From contig CP065000.1 in NCBI GenBank assembly GCA_016700075.1, forward strand, positions 620,001 through 684,000: a DNA stretch of 64,000 nt. Direction: 5' to 3'. Below are positions 18,175-27,423 of this stretch, one piece after another. Position numbers and translations under genes: made by a program. Source of the DNA: Acidobacteriota bacterium (GTDB lineage Bacteria > Acidobacteriota > Blastocatellia > Pyrinomonadales > Pyrinomonadaceae). The stretch's first letter is position 1. Each line of letters opens with the position of its first letter. The notes under the pieces were generated by a model that worked only from the letters and a program-made list of their open reading frames with translations, did not search any database and had not been told where the DNA came from.

Positions 18175-21032
18175 GCTGATACCTCCAAACCGTTCAATTC
18201 ATTCAGGTCAAAAGAAGATATTTCCGTGAGTCCGACTGCGGTCAATCCGCTCGGGTACTTTGAGGCCAGCCAGGACACGACGATCTCAGGTGGCAGGTCG
18301 GGCCGAATATTCTCGACAAGTCTTCGCGCATTCGCTTCGTTCGTGTCGTTGGTGTTAGCCCAAAGCATCGCCGGCGAAAGACGGATCTCGGCCATCTGGA
18401 CGATCTTGTCCGCTCCGCTGCCGATGACAAAAACCCATTGTGTAAATCGCCCGTATTGATTTCTGATCGCACGAATCGCGGCAACTGTCTCAGGGGCAAG
18501 CTCGCAATCCGACGCCAGTCGGTCAAAACCTCCGATCTGTTTGCCGATCATCTTTACGCCGGAGTTCTTCACAAGATCTATTCCGATCTCATTCGGACGC
18601 TCCGCAGTTCCGGTAAAATGCTCGTAGGCCTGGGAGAAGAGCACCGTTACTAATCCTTCCTTGCGTCCTGTCACAGTTGCCTCGGCAATGAGTTCCTGTA
18701 TCGCCGGAAAGTGTTTGTTGATCTCGCGCATTTCGTCGCAAAGGAATAGGATCGGGGTCTTTTGCTTCCGCTCGTCTTCTTCGCCTATCTCCTGCATTAT
18801 CTGGGCGCTGATCCGAAAGCCGACGCTTTCACGGATCTTTTCGTCAAGGCCGCTGATACCTGAGAGCTCAAATACGTCGAACAAAGACGGAACGTCGTAG
18901 TCAGGATGGGTTGGCGAATTAAGCCACGGATCCTTTCGGTGAACATTAAGTTTCAAATAGAGTTCGCTGGCTTGTGCTTGTTGCGCAGGCTCCCAGTGAT
19001 AGGTCTTTAGAACATCCAGAAAGTGTCCAAGCGTTGGTTGGAATTTCGGTCTGCCGGCCCCATTGCGAGAGATCGCCATCTTGTAGACCTCATCGATAAC
19101 GGTGGCGGCAATAGCACTTGTGATCGCGTCTGTCTTTGCTGTTTTGCTTAGAATGAGAATGTCCATCAACACCATTGAAAGCTGGCGCTTCGTGGGACGG
19201 TTACCTTCCTCGATTCCCGGATAGTTCCAGATGTTGATCGGTTTGGGATCGGCTTCGTTAAATTCGATGTGACGGCCGCCAAAAAGTTTACAGATAGGCT
19301 TGAACGAATGCCTGTAGTCCATCACGCGGACCTTTACGTTCCCGCGGTGTGCCCGGATGTCCGTGATCAGCATAGCCGCAAGAAATGATTTGCCTTCACC
19401 GGACGCTGCGGTGACGATGACCGTTGGAGATTTGATCAGTGCCCGATCGTAGAGATCAAGACCAAACATCTGGCCATTCGGGGTTGTAAAGACGCTATGC
19501 GGCCTTCGGCTGCCGCGCCAGCTAGTTTCGGTCGGGACAAATGAGATTACCGAGTCGGCCGTTTCCGTAAGTTCCTGACCTGTTGGCCTCCAGGAAAGTT
19601 CGCCGGCAAGCATTCGCGGATAGATCGCGCGTTGCCGCACTGCGTCTTCTCTAATTGCGTCCGCCCCGATCTTCTTGCGGATCGCTGAGACTACCGCATC
19701 ACATCGGTCGTCAAGAATTTCAAGCTGGCGACGCGTTTCCTTAAGCCCTTTTGAACGGCCCGCAAAGACAATGACGTTTAATCTGAGATCGCAGATCTCT
19801 TCATTGTCCCCTTCGACCTGTTCGAGCAGGCCCTCAAGGTCTGACTTGATAACAACCGCGTCCTTTTTGAGATTCCGGAACCCAAGCCAGGTGTTGCGGC
19901 TGCCGTCGATACGATCGATTCGCTTCTGCAGGTCTTTTTTTGCAGCCTGTTTTTCAGTTGTCATCAAATCAACGACGATCTCGTGCGGAAATCCTAGAGC
20001 TCTCGTAGCAGTTAGATAGCGCATGATATCTGCGGTCACAAAGCCATTTGGGAGAGTTTTGAGACTGACTAAACTTGCAGGCGTACCATTGTGACGGATG
20101 TACTGCTCGCGTTTTGTCTCAATTTCTGTACTGCAAAGATAGCGCCGCAGATCGACGCAATCTGAGCTTGTCAGATCAGGGAAAGGACCGTGCTCCCGGC
20201 GATGACTGATAAAGAGTGATTCAAATATCTCTGTTCGGTTCATCTCCCGAAGGTGCAAGCTGCGAGGAAAATTGGCTTCGAATGATTGAAATACTCGTGA
20301 AGCTTTTAGTTTGCAGGCGGCTTCACTTTGCACCTCTCTCTGCACCATCAATTCACTTTCGCGATTTCTTATCCTTCTGAGGGGAAAGCGGAATAGTCGT
20401 GTAAACCCGTGATCCCCTATGTCTTTTGAGATAGAAGGCAAAAGCAAAGACATTATTCCCTTTTCCCCTGCATCACGTACCGGAACTCGTATCCAGACTG
20501 TTGCCGTTTGTCGCATAACTTCGCCGGATCTGATCGCTTCCTCTTGGAGCGCAAGATTGGTGGCCTGAAGGACACCGGCGACCGGATCGGATGATGCGGT
20601 GTCTCTGGATGAGAGATGTGACCTAAGCACCTCACCTGTGTCGAGCGAGTTTAGGAACCGAAACTGAATGATAGTGTTCTTCGGCTTCTCGAATTTCAGT
20701 ATCGTTTTCAGCTCGTCGATCCGTTGTTCAGTCACGTAACCATCGATGTAAAGACTGTTCGACGGTTCGAAAATATAGGCCTTCCCATAGCTGCCGTCTC
20801 GGTAACGGATAGTGTTCCCATCTAGGCCCGCGATCTCGGTCGGTAATATCCGACCTGCTTCTGCATTCTCGATGAGTTGAGTTCGAGACCCGCGGTCCAA
20901 TGGAGTACGGCTCGATAGCGATCTCACTGCCGGCATGAAACGAAATCCGGCTACCAATCCAAGACCGACGGAAAGAAGTCCTCCGAAAAGAGAGATTGCG
21001 ATTTGCGCGAATGTTAGGTTTGCTGTGTCCAT
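18171..21032 (-). CDS. trbE: VirB4/TrbE-family conjugation ATPase
   Basis: This 953-residue ATPase energises pilus assembly and DNA transfer from the inner membrane. An N-terminal hydrophobic segment (about 5-30) precedes the VirB4 domain. Walker A ASGEGKS is at about residue 545, and Walker B ILFLCDEMRE at about 765 is followed by a VTGRKEGLVTVLFSQ sensor-like segment. The ATG at 21032 is preferred to an upstream one at 21059 because AGGAA lies 7 bp before it and it starts just after the VirB3 stop (21035). The stop overlaps the TrbJ start. Family length is 800-950, so it is complete. Confidence 0.95.
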   Translation of the reverse strand: MDTANLTFAQIAISLFGGLLSVGLGLVAGFRFMPAVRSLSSRTPLDRGSRTQLIENAEAGRILPTEIAGLDGNTIRYRDGSYGKAYIFEPSNSLYIDGYVTEQRIDELKTILKFEKPKNTIIQFRFLNSLDTGEVLRSHLSSRDTASSDPVAGVLQATNLALQEEAIRSGEVMRQTATVWIRVPVRDAGEKGIMSLLLPSISKDIGDHGFTRLFRFPLRRIRNRESELMVQREVQSEAACKLKASRVFQSFEANFPRSLHLREMNRTEIFESLFISHRREHGPFPDLTSSDCVDLRRYLCSTEIETKREQYIRHNGTPASLVSLKTLPNGFVTADIMRYLTATRALGFPHEIVVDLMTTEKQAAKKDLQKRIDRIDGSRNTWLGFRNLKKDAVVIKSDLEGLLEQVEGDNEEICDLRLNVIVFAGRSKGLKETRRQLEILDDRCDAVVSAIRKKIGADAIREDAVRQRAIYPRMLAGELSWRPTGQELTETADSVISFVPTETSWRGSRRPHSVFTTPNGQMFGLDLYDRALIKSPTVIVTAASGEGKSFLAAMLITDIRAHRGNVKVRVMDYRHSFKPICKLFGGRHIEFNEADPKPINIWNYPGIEEGNRPTKRQLSMVLMDILILSKTAKTDAITSAIAATVIDEVYKMAISRNGAGRPKFQPTLGHFLDVLKTYHWEPAQQAQASELYLKLNVHRKDPWLNSPTHPDYDVPSLFDVFELSGISGLDEKIRESVGFRISAQIMQEIGEEDERKQKTPILFLCDEMREINKHFPAIQELIAEATVTGRKEGLVTVLFSQAYEHFTGTAERPNEIGIDLVKNSGVKMIGKQIGGFDRLASDCELAPETVAAIRAIRNQYGRFTQWVFVIGSGADKIVQMAEIRLSPAMLWANTNDTNEANARRLVENIRPDLPPEIVVSWLASKYPSGLTAVGLTEISSFDLNELNGLEVSA

Positions 21033-21034
21033 GC

Positions 21035-21370
21035 TTATTTCCTGTTCGATGTCTTCCAACTTGTCGGTTCGAGTTCGCCTCGGAGCGGCGGTCGATACTC
21101 AGTCCATCGGTCTATCTCGGCGTCAAACTTTTGAGAAAGCCAGTAGGAAGGCTTACTCAAACGAAGATAGTTAAAGATTCCCAAAAGAATCAGAAAAACT
21201 AGCAGTCCCATGGGGAATCCCAGCGGAACGTAGCCCACCCAAAGCCCGAAAACAAAAGGAACGATGTAGGCGATCGCAGTGGGGATCAGGATAAACTTCC
21301 AGTCGGTAGAGTAGACCCCGAACCGCTTCAGGCCACGGAAAACATTAGGTCGTGTTGCACGTTTTCTCAT
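21035..21370 (-). CDS. trbD: VirB3/TrbD-like T4SS membrane protein
   Basis: This 111-residue protein has two adjacent hydrophobic helices (about 28-68) after a basic N-terminus and a short conserved cytoplasmic C-terminus (YWLSQKFDAEIDRW). Size, topology and position between the pilin and VirB4 fit VirB3/TrbD, which works with VirB4 at the inner membrane. A very strong RBS AGGAGG precedes the ATG. Its stop is followed after two bases by the VirB4 start. Confidence 0.88.
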   Translation of the reverse strand: MRKRATRPNVFRGLKRFGVYSTDWKFILIPTAIAYIVPFVFGLWVGYVPLGFPMGLLVFLILLGIFNYLRLSKPSYWLSQKFDAEIDRWTEYRPPLRGELEPTSWKTSNRK

Positions 21371-21381
21371 GTGGCTTCCTC

Positions 21382-21723
21382 CTAGAAGTTCGTATCAACT
21401 CCAACCGCACGTCCCTGTGCAAGCTGCCAGAACACCGCGACTATCGTTCCGAACGCAAACGACAGGAGCGAACCGAACGCTTGGTTGCCCCATTCCTTTC
21501 CGGTCATCTTGTTATAGATCGACCAAGCCACGCCGACCGCTCCAAGACAAAACAGAATGATCGCCATGAGCTTAAGGGCTTCACGAATGATGTTGGAGAG
21601 GTTACTTGCATCTCCGGTGAAGATCGGGCCTTGTGCAGAAGTCATTTGCGTGAAAAGCAACATTAATCCGAGCGGCGCCAGTGCAGGTACATGGCTTTTG
21701 ACACATGTCAGTAGTTTTTTCAT
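21382..21723 (-). CDS. trbC: VirB2/TrbC-like pilin
   Basis: This 113-residue pilin precursor has an N-terminal signal sequence (about 1-30, ending near SAQG), then two hydrophobic helices separated by a short loop (LKLMAIILFCLGAVGVAWSI and LLSFAFGTIVAVFWQLAQG), the VirB2 fold. It is the first gene of the minus-strand trb operon. A near-consensus sigma-54 promoter (21800-21815) lies 77 bp upstream, giving a predicted leader of about 66 bases. GAGGA precedes the ATG. Confidence 0.88.
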   Translation of the reverse strand: MKKLLTCVKSHVPALAPLGLMLLFTQMTSAQGPIFTGDASNLSNIIREALKLMAIILFCLGAVGVAWSIYNKMTGKEWGNQAFGSLLSFAFGTIVAVFWQLAQGRAVGVDTNF

Positions 21724-21799
21724 AGTCGTCCTCGCTTTGTAAGTTTTCGTTGACGAACCCGGAAAAAGGGTCCAGATACGTCAATACTTTCAACCGCTC

Positions 21800-21815
21800 T
21801 GCAAGGTTCGTGCCG
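21800..21815 (-). promoter_or_regulatory. Sigma-54 (-24/-12) promoter for the pilin/VirB4/TrbL operon
   Basis: On the minus strand the sequence reads CGGCACGAACCTTGCA, which matches the sigma-54 consensus TGGCACG-N4-TTGCA at all but one position, with the required GG-N10-GC spacing. The predicted transcription start is near 21789, 66 bases before the pilin ATG. The element encodes a sigma-54 activator at 7367-8413. Confidence 0.8.
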
Positions 21816-21856
21816 TTCGATGATCGGGCTCGGTGGCACATTGGGCGGCGCATGGG

Positions 21857-21871
21857 TGGCACATCGGTTGC
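21857..21871 (+). promoter_or_regulatory. Sigma-54 (-24/-12) promoter for the VirB1-like gene
   Basis: TGGCACATCGGTTGC on the plus strand has a perfect -24 (TGGCAC) and -12 (TTGC) with GG-N10-GC spacing. The predicted start is near 21883, only 3 bases before the ATG at 21886, so the message would be almost leaderless. It lies back to back with the minus-strand sigma-54 promoter at 21800. Confidence 0.7.
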
Positions 21872-21885
21872 GAAGGACGGGTGAT

Positions 21886-22746
21886 ATGAAAAAACGAATC
21901 ACACACCCGATCACATTGTTCTTGCTACTTTTTGCTGGTTTCCCTTTAGATGCTACAGCGCAGGAAAAACAACTGGTTTCTCGAACTTCACTCGGAAGAA
22001 TGGATGTACTTTCACGTGCCAGATTGTTCGAGGCGACGATAGAAAAGGTCGCAAAAAGCGAAGGCGTCGACCCGCTCATCCTATGGACAATCGCCTATAA
22101 CGAAACGCGGTTCCGGCCATGGCTGACAAGTCCAAAGAACGCTCAGGGATTGATGCAGTTCATGCCCGCGACTGCTGCCCGGTTTGGGTTAAAAGACCCG
22201 TATGAGCCGACCTCATCGCTGTATGCGGCGGCGAAGTATGTGAAGTATCTGGGACGGCTATTTGATTGGAAACTTGAGTCTGTTTTAGCCGCCTATAACG
22301 CCGGCGAAGGCACCGTTTCTGCGTATCTTTATGGGCGAAATCTAAAGTCGAACGGACGATTGATCAATGCCTCCCAACGGAGGACGGTCAACGGTGTCCC
22401 GCCGTATAAGGAAACTCTGGGATATGTTTCGCAAGGCGTCGAGGTGTATCGCTGGCTCAAGCAGCAAGGCAGATTTGGCACGGCTCCGACGCCATTCGCC
22501 GCCGAGAAATATCCCAGGAGTGAAAGGGAGATCAAGGCAACGGAGGTTCAGGAAAGCAAAGCAATTTTGGTTTTCTATGATCCGCGAACCGGTAGACGAA
22601 GCCTGATCTCTCGTGAAACTTCAGACGAGCCGCGACAACTCAGTTTCGGCCCTGTTATTGTCGGACAAAACATTCCAACAAATTCGGCCCGGCGAGCTCG
22701 CTCAACTTTTGCCGGAGAAATTGTTTTATCAACCCACGATCGATAG
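21886..22746 (+). CDS. VirB1-like lytic transglycosylase
   Basis: This 286-residue exported muramidase opens the peptidoglycan for the secretion channel. It has a signal peptide (about 1-26, MKKRITHPITLFLLLFAG start, ending near ATAQ), an SLT domain with the catalytic Glu in AYNETRF and the conserved GLMQFMPATA and AYNAGEGTV motifs, and a C-terminal extension of about 110 residues without known domain. The ATG at 21886 is chosen over an upstream in-frame ATG at 21820 because the signal peptide begins there. It is divergent from the pilin operon. Confidence 0.9.
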   Translation: MKKRITHPITLFLLLFAGFPLDATAQEKQLVSRTSLGRMDVLSRARLFEATIEKVAKSEGVDPLILWTIAYNETRFRPWLTSPKNAQGLMQFMPATAARFGLKDPYEPTSSLYAAAKYVKYLGRLFDWKLESVLAAYNAGEGTVSAYLYGRNLKSNGRLINASQRRTVNGVPPYKETLGYVSQGVEVYRWLKQQGRFGTAPTPFAAEKYPRSEREIKATEVQESKAILVFYDPRTGRRSLISRETSDEPRQLSFGPVIVGQNIPTNSARRARSTFAGEIVLSTHDR

Positions 22747-22856
22747 TCGGCGAATTTTCGAGTCAACTGCGGACGACTTTCGCACCGTTCGGCAAATTTT
22801 TCTGCCGATGTGGAGTTAGAAACCGGCTATTGACCCGAGAGTGGCTATTTCGCGTC

Positions 22857-22871
22857 TGGCACTGCGTTTGC
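22857..22871 (+). promoter_or_regulatory. Sigma-54 (-24/-12) promoter for the VirB8-VirB10-VirD4 operon
   Basis: TGGCACTGCGTTTGC has perfect -24 and -12 elements with GG-N10-GC spacing. The predicted start is near 22883, 16 bases before the VirB8-like ATG at 22899. A short inverted repeat CGGCA-N8-TGCCG lies about 50 bp upstream (about 22794-22811) and could be part of an activator site, although no shared enhancer motif was found among the five promoters. Confidence 0.8.
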
Positions 22872-22898
22872 CATTAGCCCTTTCGAGACCGAAATCTT

Positions 22899-23693
22899 AT
22901 GAAAGCAAATGAAACAAAAATCGAAACGCCCGATACAGGGAAAATGGTTAACGGTTCACCAACTTACCTTACTCGCGACCCGGACGACATCGTTACGATC
23001 GCGTCGCTTTTGAAGATCCTCGCCGTGCTGCTTTTTGCCCTCGTTCTGAGCGGCTGCATAAACATGTTCCTGATCTTTAGAAAGGCAGACCGGATTGTGG
23101 TCGATAAATCGAGCGGACGAGTTGTCGAACTAAACAACCGTGATTATGGTGCAACCGAAACCGTCAGCATCACGCCGGACGTTCCTACATCAACTGACAA
23201 GAAGTATTTGGTCAAGGAATTTCTAATCGCTCTTTACGAAGTCGAGCAAACGACGCGCGAGGCGCAAGTAAACAAACTGCTCCGAATGCTCGACCCTGAT
23301 CTTTCGATGGCGATGGCCAATCGACTAAAGCAGAACGGCGTTCTCGCCGCCGAGAAGACAGAAAGCGTAAATTCGTCATGGGAACTACAGGACTTATCCG
23401 TCGATGAAAGCGACCCATATATTCTGCGAGCGATCGGCACGCGCAAGATAAGGCGAAAAGCCTCAGGCCAGGATGTGGAAGAGTCCGTTCAGCTCAAATG
23501 TAAATTTCTGTTGAAGGACAGCCCTGCGACCCCGATCCGAAACGACAATAACCTGAGAACCGGCTTCACCATTCTTCGGTTTCGCGTCGAACCCGTAAAC
23601 GGCAAGACCATCTCGCCTTTATCGCTCATAGGCGATGCGGAGGAAACATCATCAGCAATTCAACCCGGCAGTGAAACAACTGGCGGTAATTAG
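22899..23693 (+). CDS. trbF: VirB8/TrbF-like T4SS protein
   Basis: This 264-residue bitopic inner-membrane protein has a short cytoplasmic N-terminus, one membrane helix (about 37-60, LKILAVLLFALVLSGC) and a periplasmic NTF2-like domain (about 90-250) with the VKEFLIALYEVEQ and WELQDLSV segments seen in VirB8/TrbF. It is the first gene of a plus-strand operon with VirB9, VirB10, an AAA+ ATPase and the coupling protein, and lies directly behind a sigma-54 promoter. Confidence 0.82.
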   Translation: MKANETKIETPDTGKMVNGSPTYLTRDPDDIVTIASLLKILAVLLFALVLSGCINMFLIFRKADRIVVDKSSGRVVELNNRDYGATETVSITPDVPTSTDKKYLVKEFLIALYEVEQTTREAQVNKLLRMLDPDLSMAMANRLKQNGVLAAEKTESVNSSWELQDLSVDESDPYILRAIGTRKIRRKASGQDVEESVQLKCKFLLKDSPATPIRNDNNLRTGFTILRFRVEPVNGKTISPLSLIGDAEETSSAIQPGSETTGGN

Positions 23694-23713
23694 GAAGGAA
23701 CCTCATCTGAATC

Positions 23714-24991
23714 ATGAAAACTTTAAGCATTTCAAATCTGGGAAAATACACTACGAGGATAATTGGAATCTCTCTCGTCGTCCTGTCGGCATTTGTTGTC
23801 AATGTTTATCCGCAGAGCCGGAAGCCTGTACACAAACCTAAAATAAGGAAAGTCGTTCGCCCGATCTCGAACGAGACTAATCAGACCTCAAATGAAAAGG
23901 TCGTAAACATTTCAGCGGTCTCCAAAGAAATACAGCCCGTTGCCGTGGTTAATGCTTCGCTCCCTGATTTCCTGTCGGGAGAAGCAAATGTAACGGTCAA
24001 CCCGAAGCAGCCTACCGTTGTGCGTCTGGGACTGGCTCAAAACGCAGTTTCTATTGTCGAGTTTCCCGCATCGGACGGAATCTATTACATCCATGAGGGA
24101 AACCCCAAGCTTGCGTCAGTGTTTCAGTCTCCGACAAAAGAAACCGACCGATCGATAACCATTTACCCGGGAGAAGGATTCGTCCCTTCAAAAGACGGGG
24201 CGACCTCTGCCGCGATCAGCCTGCAGATGCGGTCCGGCCTGGTTTTGATTCTCGAACTGGTACCGGTCAGCGACCTTAAAAAGAATGCTCACAGATGCGT
24301 TATCTCATATGACCGCGAAGCAGTTGTCTCGGCGCGTAGGGTTGCAGGACTCGCGTCTGACCTTGGCGGTGACACCAAGAATCCGCCTCCGATCAACTCA
24401 CGGGCACTATCCAAACTGGTCGGTTCAGCACGGCCCGCCGAAGAGAAGATTTCTGATTCTCCAATTTCGGAGTTGAACTCTATCTCAAACGCTGTTTTCG
24501 CCGAAATACCCGAATCAAAGCGGGCGGGTTCGAAGCGAGCAATGACCGATGCTGAGATATCGAAGGCTGCAAACAAGCGGTTGGCTGACGTTCTTCGAGA
24601 TCAAAAGAAGCACCTCTCCGCGTGGTCTTCACCTCTTCACGGTTTGGAACTATCACTGACCCGCGTCACCGATCTTGATTCCGGAAACCGTCTTGTTGTT
24701 ATTGCGATTCGCAATTCTGCATCAACAAATCTAAGGCTCGTTCGAGGTTCCCCTGAACTTCAGATCCAGACGCTCGACAAGGACGGCAACAGCCTTCTCA
24801 CCACCAAACTCGATCTCCGCTATTTGGAAACAACCGCGTTTGAGGGCCTTGTCCAACCAGGCTCTACGACGTTCTATGCTCTTGTCTACAAATCTCCGCT
24901 CCTCGGGGTTAATCAGAAGATTCGAGTCGCCGTTGCTCAAACCGAAGCTATCGACGCCCCAATCTCGGCAACTCTTAACGGATCGAAATAA
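23714..24991 (+). CDS. trbG: VirB9/TrbG-like T4SS protein
   Basis: This 425-residue exported protein has a basic N-terminus and hydrophobic signal (about 15-35, ending near VYPQS). The mature part has a beta-rich N-domain (VTVNPKQPTVVRLGLAQN, about 95-115) and a C-terminal domain (about 300-415) of mostly beta strands. Order (after VirB8, before VirB10) and topology fit VirB9/TrbG, which with VirB10 and a lipoprotein forms the outer-membrane core complex. Sequence similarity to canonical VirB9 is weak by eye. No separate VirB7 lipoprotein gene was recognised. Confidence 0.65.
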   Translation: MKTLSISNLGKYTTRIIGISLVVLSAFVVNVYPQSRKPVHKPKIRKVVRPISNETNQTSNEKVVNISAVSKEIQPVAVVNASLPDFLSGEANVTVNPKQPTVVRLGLAQNAVSIVEFPASDGIYYIHEGNPKLASVFQSPTKETDRSITIYPGEGFVPSKDGATSAAISLQMRSGLVLILELVPVSDLKKNAHRCVISYDREAVVSARRVAGLASDLGGDTKNPPPINSRALSKLVGSARPAEEKISDSPISELNSISNAVFAEIPESKRAGSKRAMTDAEISKAANKRLADVLRDQKKHLSAWSSPLHGLELSLTRVTDLDSGNRLVVIAIRNSASTNLRLVRGSPELQIQTLDKDGNSLLTTKLDLRYLETTAFEGLVQPGSTTFYALVYKSPLLGVNQKIRVAVAQTEAIDAPISATLNGSK

Positions 24992-25003
24992 AGGAGACAC
25001 GCG

Positions 25004-26338
25004 ATGCAAACTACGTTAACTACAAATTCCGATATTCCGACTGCCTTACCGGACATCGAGGCGGACGAAGAACGCGAGAAAATGTTGCTGGCTGATCAGA
25101 ATGAACTTTCGAACGATGAAGTTGATGATGATGAATTGGATCTTGAAACCGGATCGGAACGAAAAACTTCCCGAACCGCGAAGGTACTAAAAACCGCTGC
25201 CGCGTTCACGGTATTCTTGTTACTGATGGGTACAGCGATCACCTGGTTCTTCGGTATGGGCTGGTTCGCTACGCCGAATCCCCAGGCCGTCAATCGAACG
25301 AGCCAAAAGGATTCATCTCCGGCTCCAATGACCGAGGATGAGAAACTTAAGGCTGCCCTCACAATGGTTGCGTCAAAAGAGCCAATACCAAGCAAGGACT
25401 CTGTGGTTGGGCAATCCGATGAACCGATATCGATCGACAAACCCGCTCCTGCTGACACCGAGTCAAACGATATCTCTTCGATGTCAGCATCGCGAACGAG
25501 AACCGAGCCTTCCTTCAATCTTGGCACTGATATCTCCTCCCGGGACGCTCTCAAACGAGAGGATCAGCCCACCAACCTGGAGACAAAGAAGAATTCTCCA
25601 CAAGGTAACGACACTCCCCTGTCAAAATCTGTATCGTCAACCGAACCCTTAGGACGCTCGCTGTTCTTTGGAGTCACAAAGGTCAGAGATGAGCAATTTC
25701 GCAATAATAGTGCAGCAACTACAGCGCCAACCTCGGACACACCGAAGCCAAAAGTAAATGGCTCACTGCCGTTTGGCTCACTGCTTACGGTCCGTCTTAT
25801 TGGAGCGATCTACACGCTTAGAAATTCCGGAGGGGTCGTCCGTATGGAATTGACACAACCGGTTGTAGGAAAGGGTTATTCCTATCCGGCCGGCACGACT
25901 CTAATTGGTAATCTACGGGGCGGTGAATCCGTAAGAGCGTTCGTCAACATTATCGGCCTGATCGATCCGGTTTCTGGTGAACTGGTGAAGTTCACCGGCG
26001 AACTATTGGGAACTGACGGTGCCTCAGGGATTCCCGGAAACAGGAAAAGAGTCACCGGAAAGTGGACCCGATTCTTTCGAGGCATAAAAGATACTGCCGG
26101 CTCGATATTGGGATCGGTCGGTTCAATCCGTTCAGGGGGAACAGTAGTAATATCTGAGCCGCTGCGCCGAGGGTCCGAAAAACTCTCCGAGGACACGAGT
26201 CAGTCACTGTTTGGAAACGAACCCGAGGACACGTTCCTAGAGGTCTTAGCCGGAACCACCGGATACGTACTTGTAACGCAACTACCCGAACCGAACTCTT
26301 CAATTGCCAACGCAGAAACGGGAGCAAAAAAGGAATGA
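25004..26338 (+). CDS. trbI: VirB10/TrbI-like T4SS core protein
   Basis: This 444-residue protein has a cytoplasmic acidic N-terminus, one membrane helix (about 65-85, AAAFTVFLLLMGTAITWFF), a long Pro/Ser/Thr-rich periplasmic linker (about 95-250) and a C-terminal beta-barrel domain (about 250-430) with the TrbI-like LPFGSLLTVRLIGAIYTL and YSYPAGTTLIGNL motifs. VirB10 spans both membranes and senses energy from the ATPases. RBS GGAGA lies 8 bp before the ATG. Its stop overlaps the AAA+ gene start. Confidence 0.85.
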   Translation: MQTTLTTNSDIPTALPDIEADEEREKMLLADQNELSNDEVDDDELDLETGSERKTSRTAKVLKTAAAFTVFLLLMGTAITWFFGMGWFATPNPQAVNRTSQKDSSPAPMTEDEKLKAALTMVASKEPIPSKDSVVGQSDEPISIDKPAPADTESNDISSMSASRTRTEPSFNLGTDISSRDALKREDQPTNLETKKNSPQGNDTPLSKSVSSTEPLGRSLFFGVTKVRDEQFRNNSAATTAPTSDTPKPKVNGSLPFGSLLTVRLIGAIYTLRNSGGVVRMELTQPVVGKGYSYPAGTTLIGNLRGGESVRAFVNIIGLIDPVSGELVKFTGELLGTDGASGIPGNRKRVTGKWTRFFRGIKDTAGSILGSVGSIRSGGTVVISEPLRRGSEKLSEDTSQSLFGNEPEDTFLEVLAGTTGYVLVTQLPEPNSSIANAETGAKKE

Positions 26339-27423
26339 TTCCGTTTGACGCATCCCGTCCACAGATCAACCCCCGCGAACTTGTCTCAGACGGAAAGCAC
26401 GGTGAGCTTTTCCAACTGATGGCTGGACACGGATACGTGCCCGACGAGCAAGTATTCGAAGACTTCTGTGAGAGTCTTAAGTCTGGACGGGCATGGCTTA
26501 TTTCCGGTACGCGCGGCAGCGGGAAGACTGCATTTCCCGAAGCGTTAGCCGCCGCCTGCAATCTTTCAATGTGTGTTGTTGCCGGACGCGATGGGTTAAA
26601 ACAGGAAGAGATCCTCTATGACTGGGATAATGAAGAGCAAGCCGTGTGGATGAGAGAACACCTGGCTCTCGCAAAACAACTGCCACTTGACGAGCAGGCC
26701 GAGTTTCTCGACAATGCCCGACGCTCTAAGTGGCAGCGCCGATTTCTGATTCTTGGTGAAGTAGGAATGGCATACGACTTGGCGGCAAGCGCGGCGTCGA
26801 GCACTCCAATGAAACCACCGCCGGTGTTGATCCTTGATGAAAGCGATAAGTTTGGGGCCAGCATTGAAGATTCACTTCTTATGCCGCTCGAACGTGGACT
26901 GATCTACATTCCACGATACGAAGGCGGAACGATAGGCGTTCCCGACTGGAATTCGAGACCGATCGTGATCACGACCTCAAATGATCTGCGCCACAAACTC
27001 AGTTCGCCGTTCATTTCGAGACACGTTTACAGCCGGTTCGCGAGTCCTTCGCTGGAAAAGGAGCTTGAGATCTTATCGACAAGAAATAAAAGCGCGACTT
27101 CAGCCCACTTAGCACTTACAACCAAGCTGATAGACGCCGTTCGCGGAATCGCCGGAATGGAAGATCATCCGAGTGTCCGTGAGTCGATCGACATCGTTGC
27201 GGCTCTCGAACGCGACTTGGTTGAGTCTCTGAATTCGAAAAACTTGGTCCGATATTTTTGCTATTTCGTAAAGACCGGAGCATCCAGAGAACTGCTGACT
27301 CTTCAACTCGACTATCTCTTGGGGATGATGCACGCCTTCCACCCGGACATCGATTCTTGGCTAGGCTCGCGTGATGCCAGTTGGAAGATTAGGTGGCCGC
27401 AGCTCGCCGACAATTCCCTATGA
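26335..27423 (+). CDS. MoxR-like AAA+ ATPase in the T4SS operon
   Basis: This 362-residue AAA+ ATPase has Walker A GTRGSGKT (about 59-66), Walker B VLILDESDK (about 163-171), a sensor-1 ITTSN (about 212-216) and an arginine-finger-like SPFISRHVYSRF. It resembles MoxR-type ATPases rather than VirB11/TrbB secretion ATPases, yet occupies the place after VirB10 where VirB11 is often encoded. Both ends overlap neighbouring genes (VirB10 and the gene at 27420), so it is part of the transfer operon. It could remodel a T4SS or pilus component; this is inference. Confidence 0.8.
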   Translation: MIPFDASRPQINPRELVSDGKHGELFQLMAGHGYVPDEQVFEDFCESLKSGRAWLISGTRGSGKTAFPEALAAACNLSMCVVAGRDGLKQEEILYDWDNEEQAVWMREHLALAKQLPLDEQAEFLDNARRSKWQRRFLILGEVGMAYDLAASAASSTPMKPPPVLILDESDKFGASIEDSLLMPLERGLIYIPRYEGGTIGVPDWNSRPIVITTSNDLRHKLSSPFISRHVYSRFASPSLEKELEILSTRNKSATSAHLALTTKLIDAVRGIAGMEDHPSVRESIDIVAALERDLVESLNSKNLVRYFCYFVKTGASRELLTLQLDYLLGMMHAFHPDIDSWLGSRDASWKIRWPQLADNSL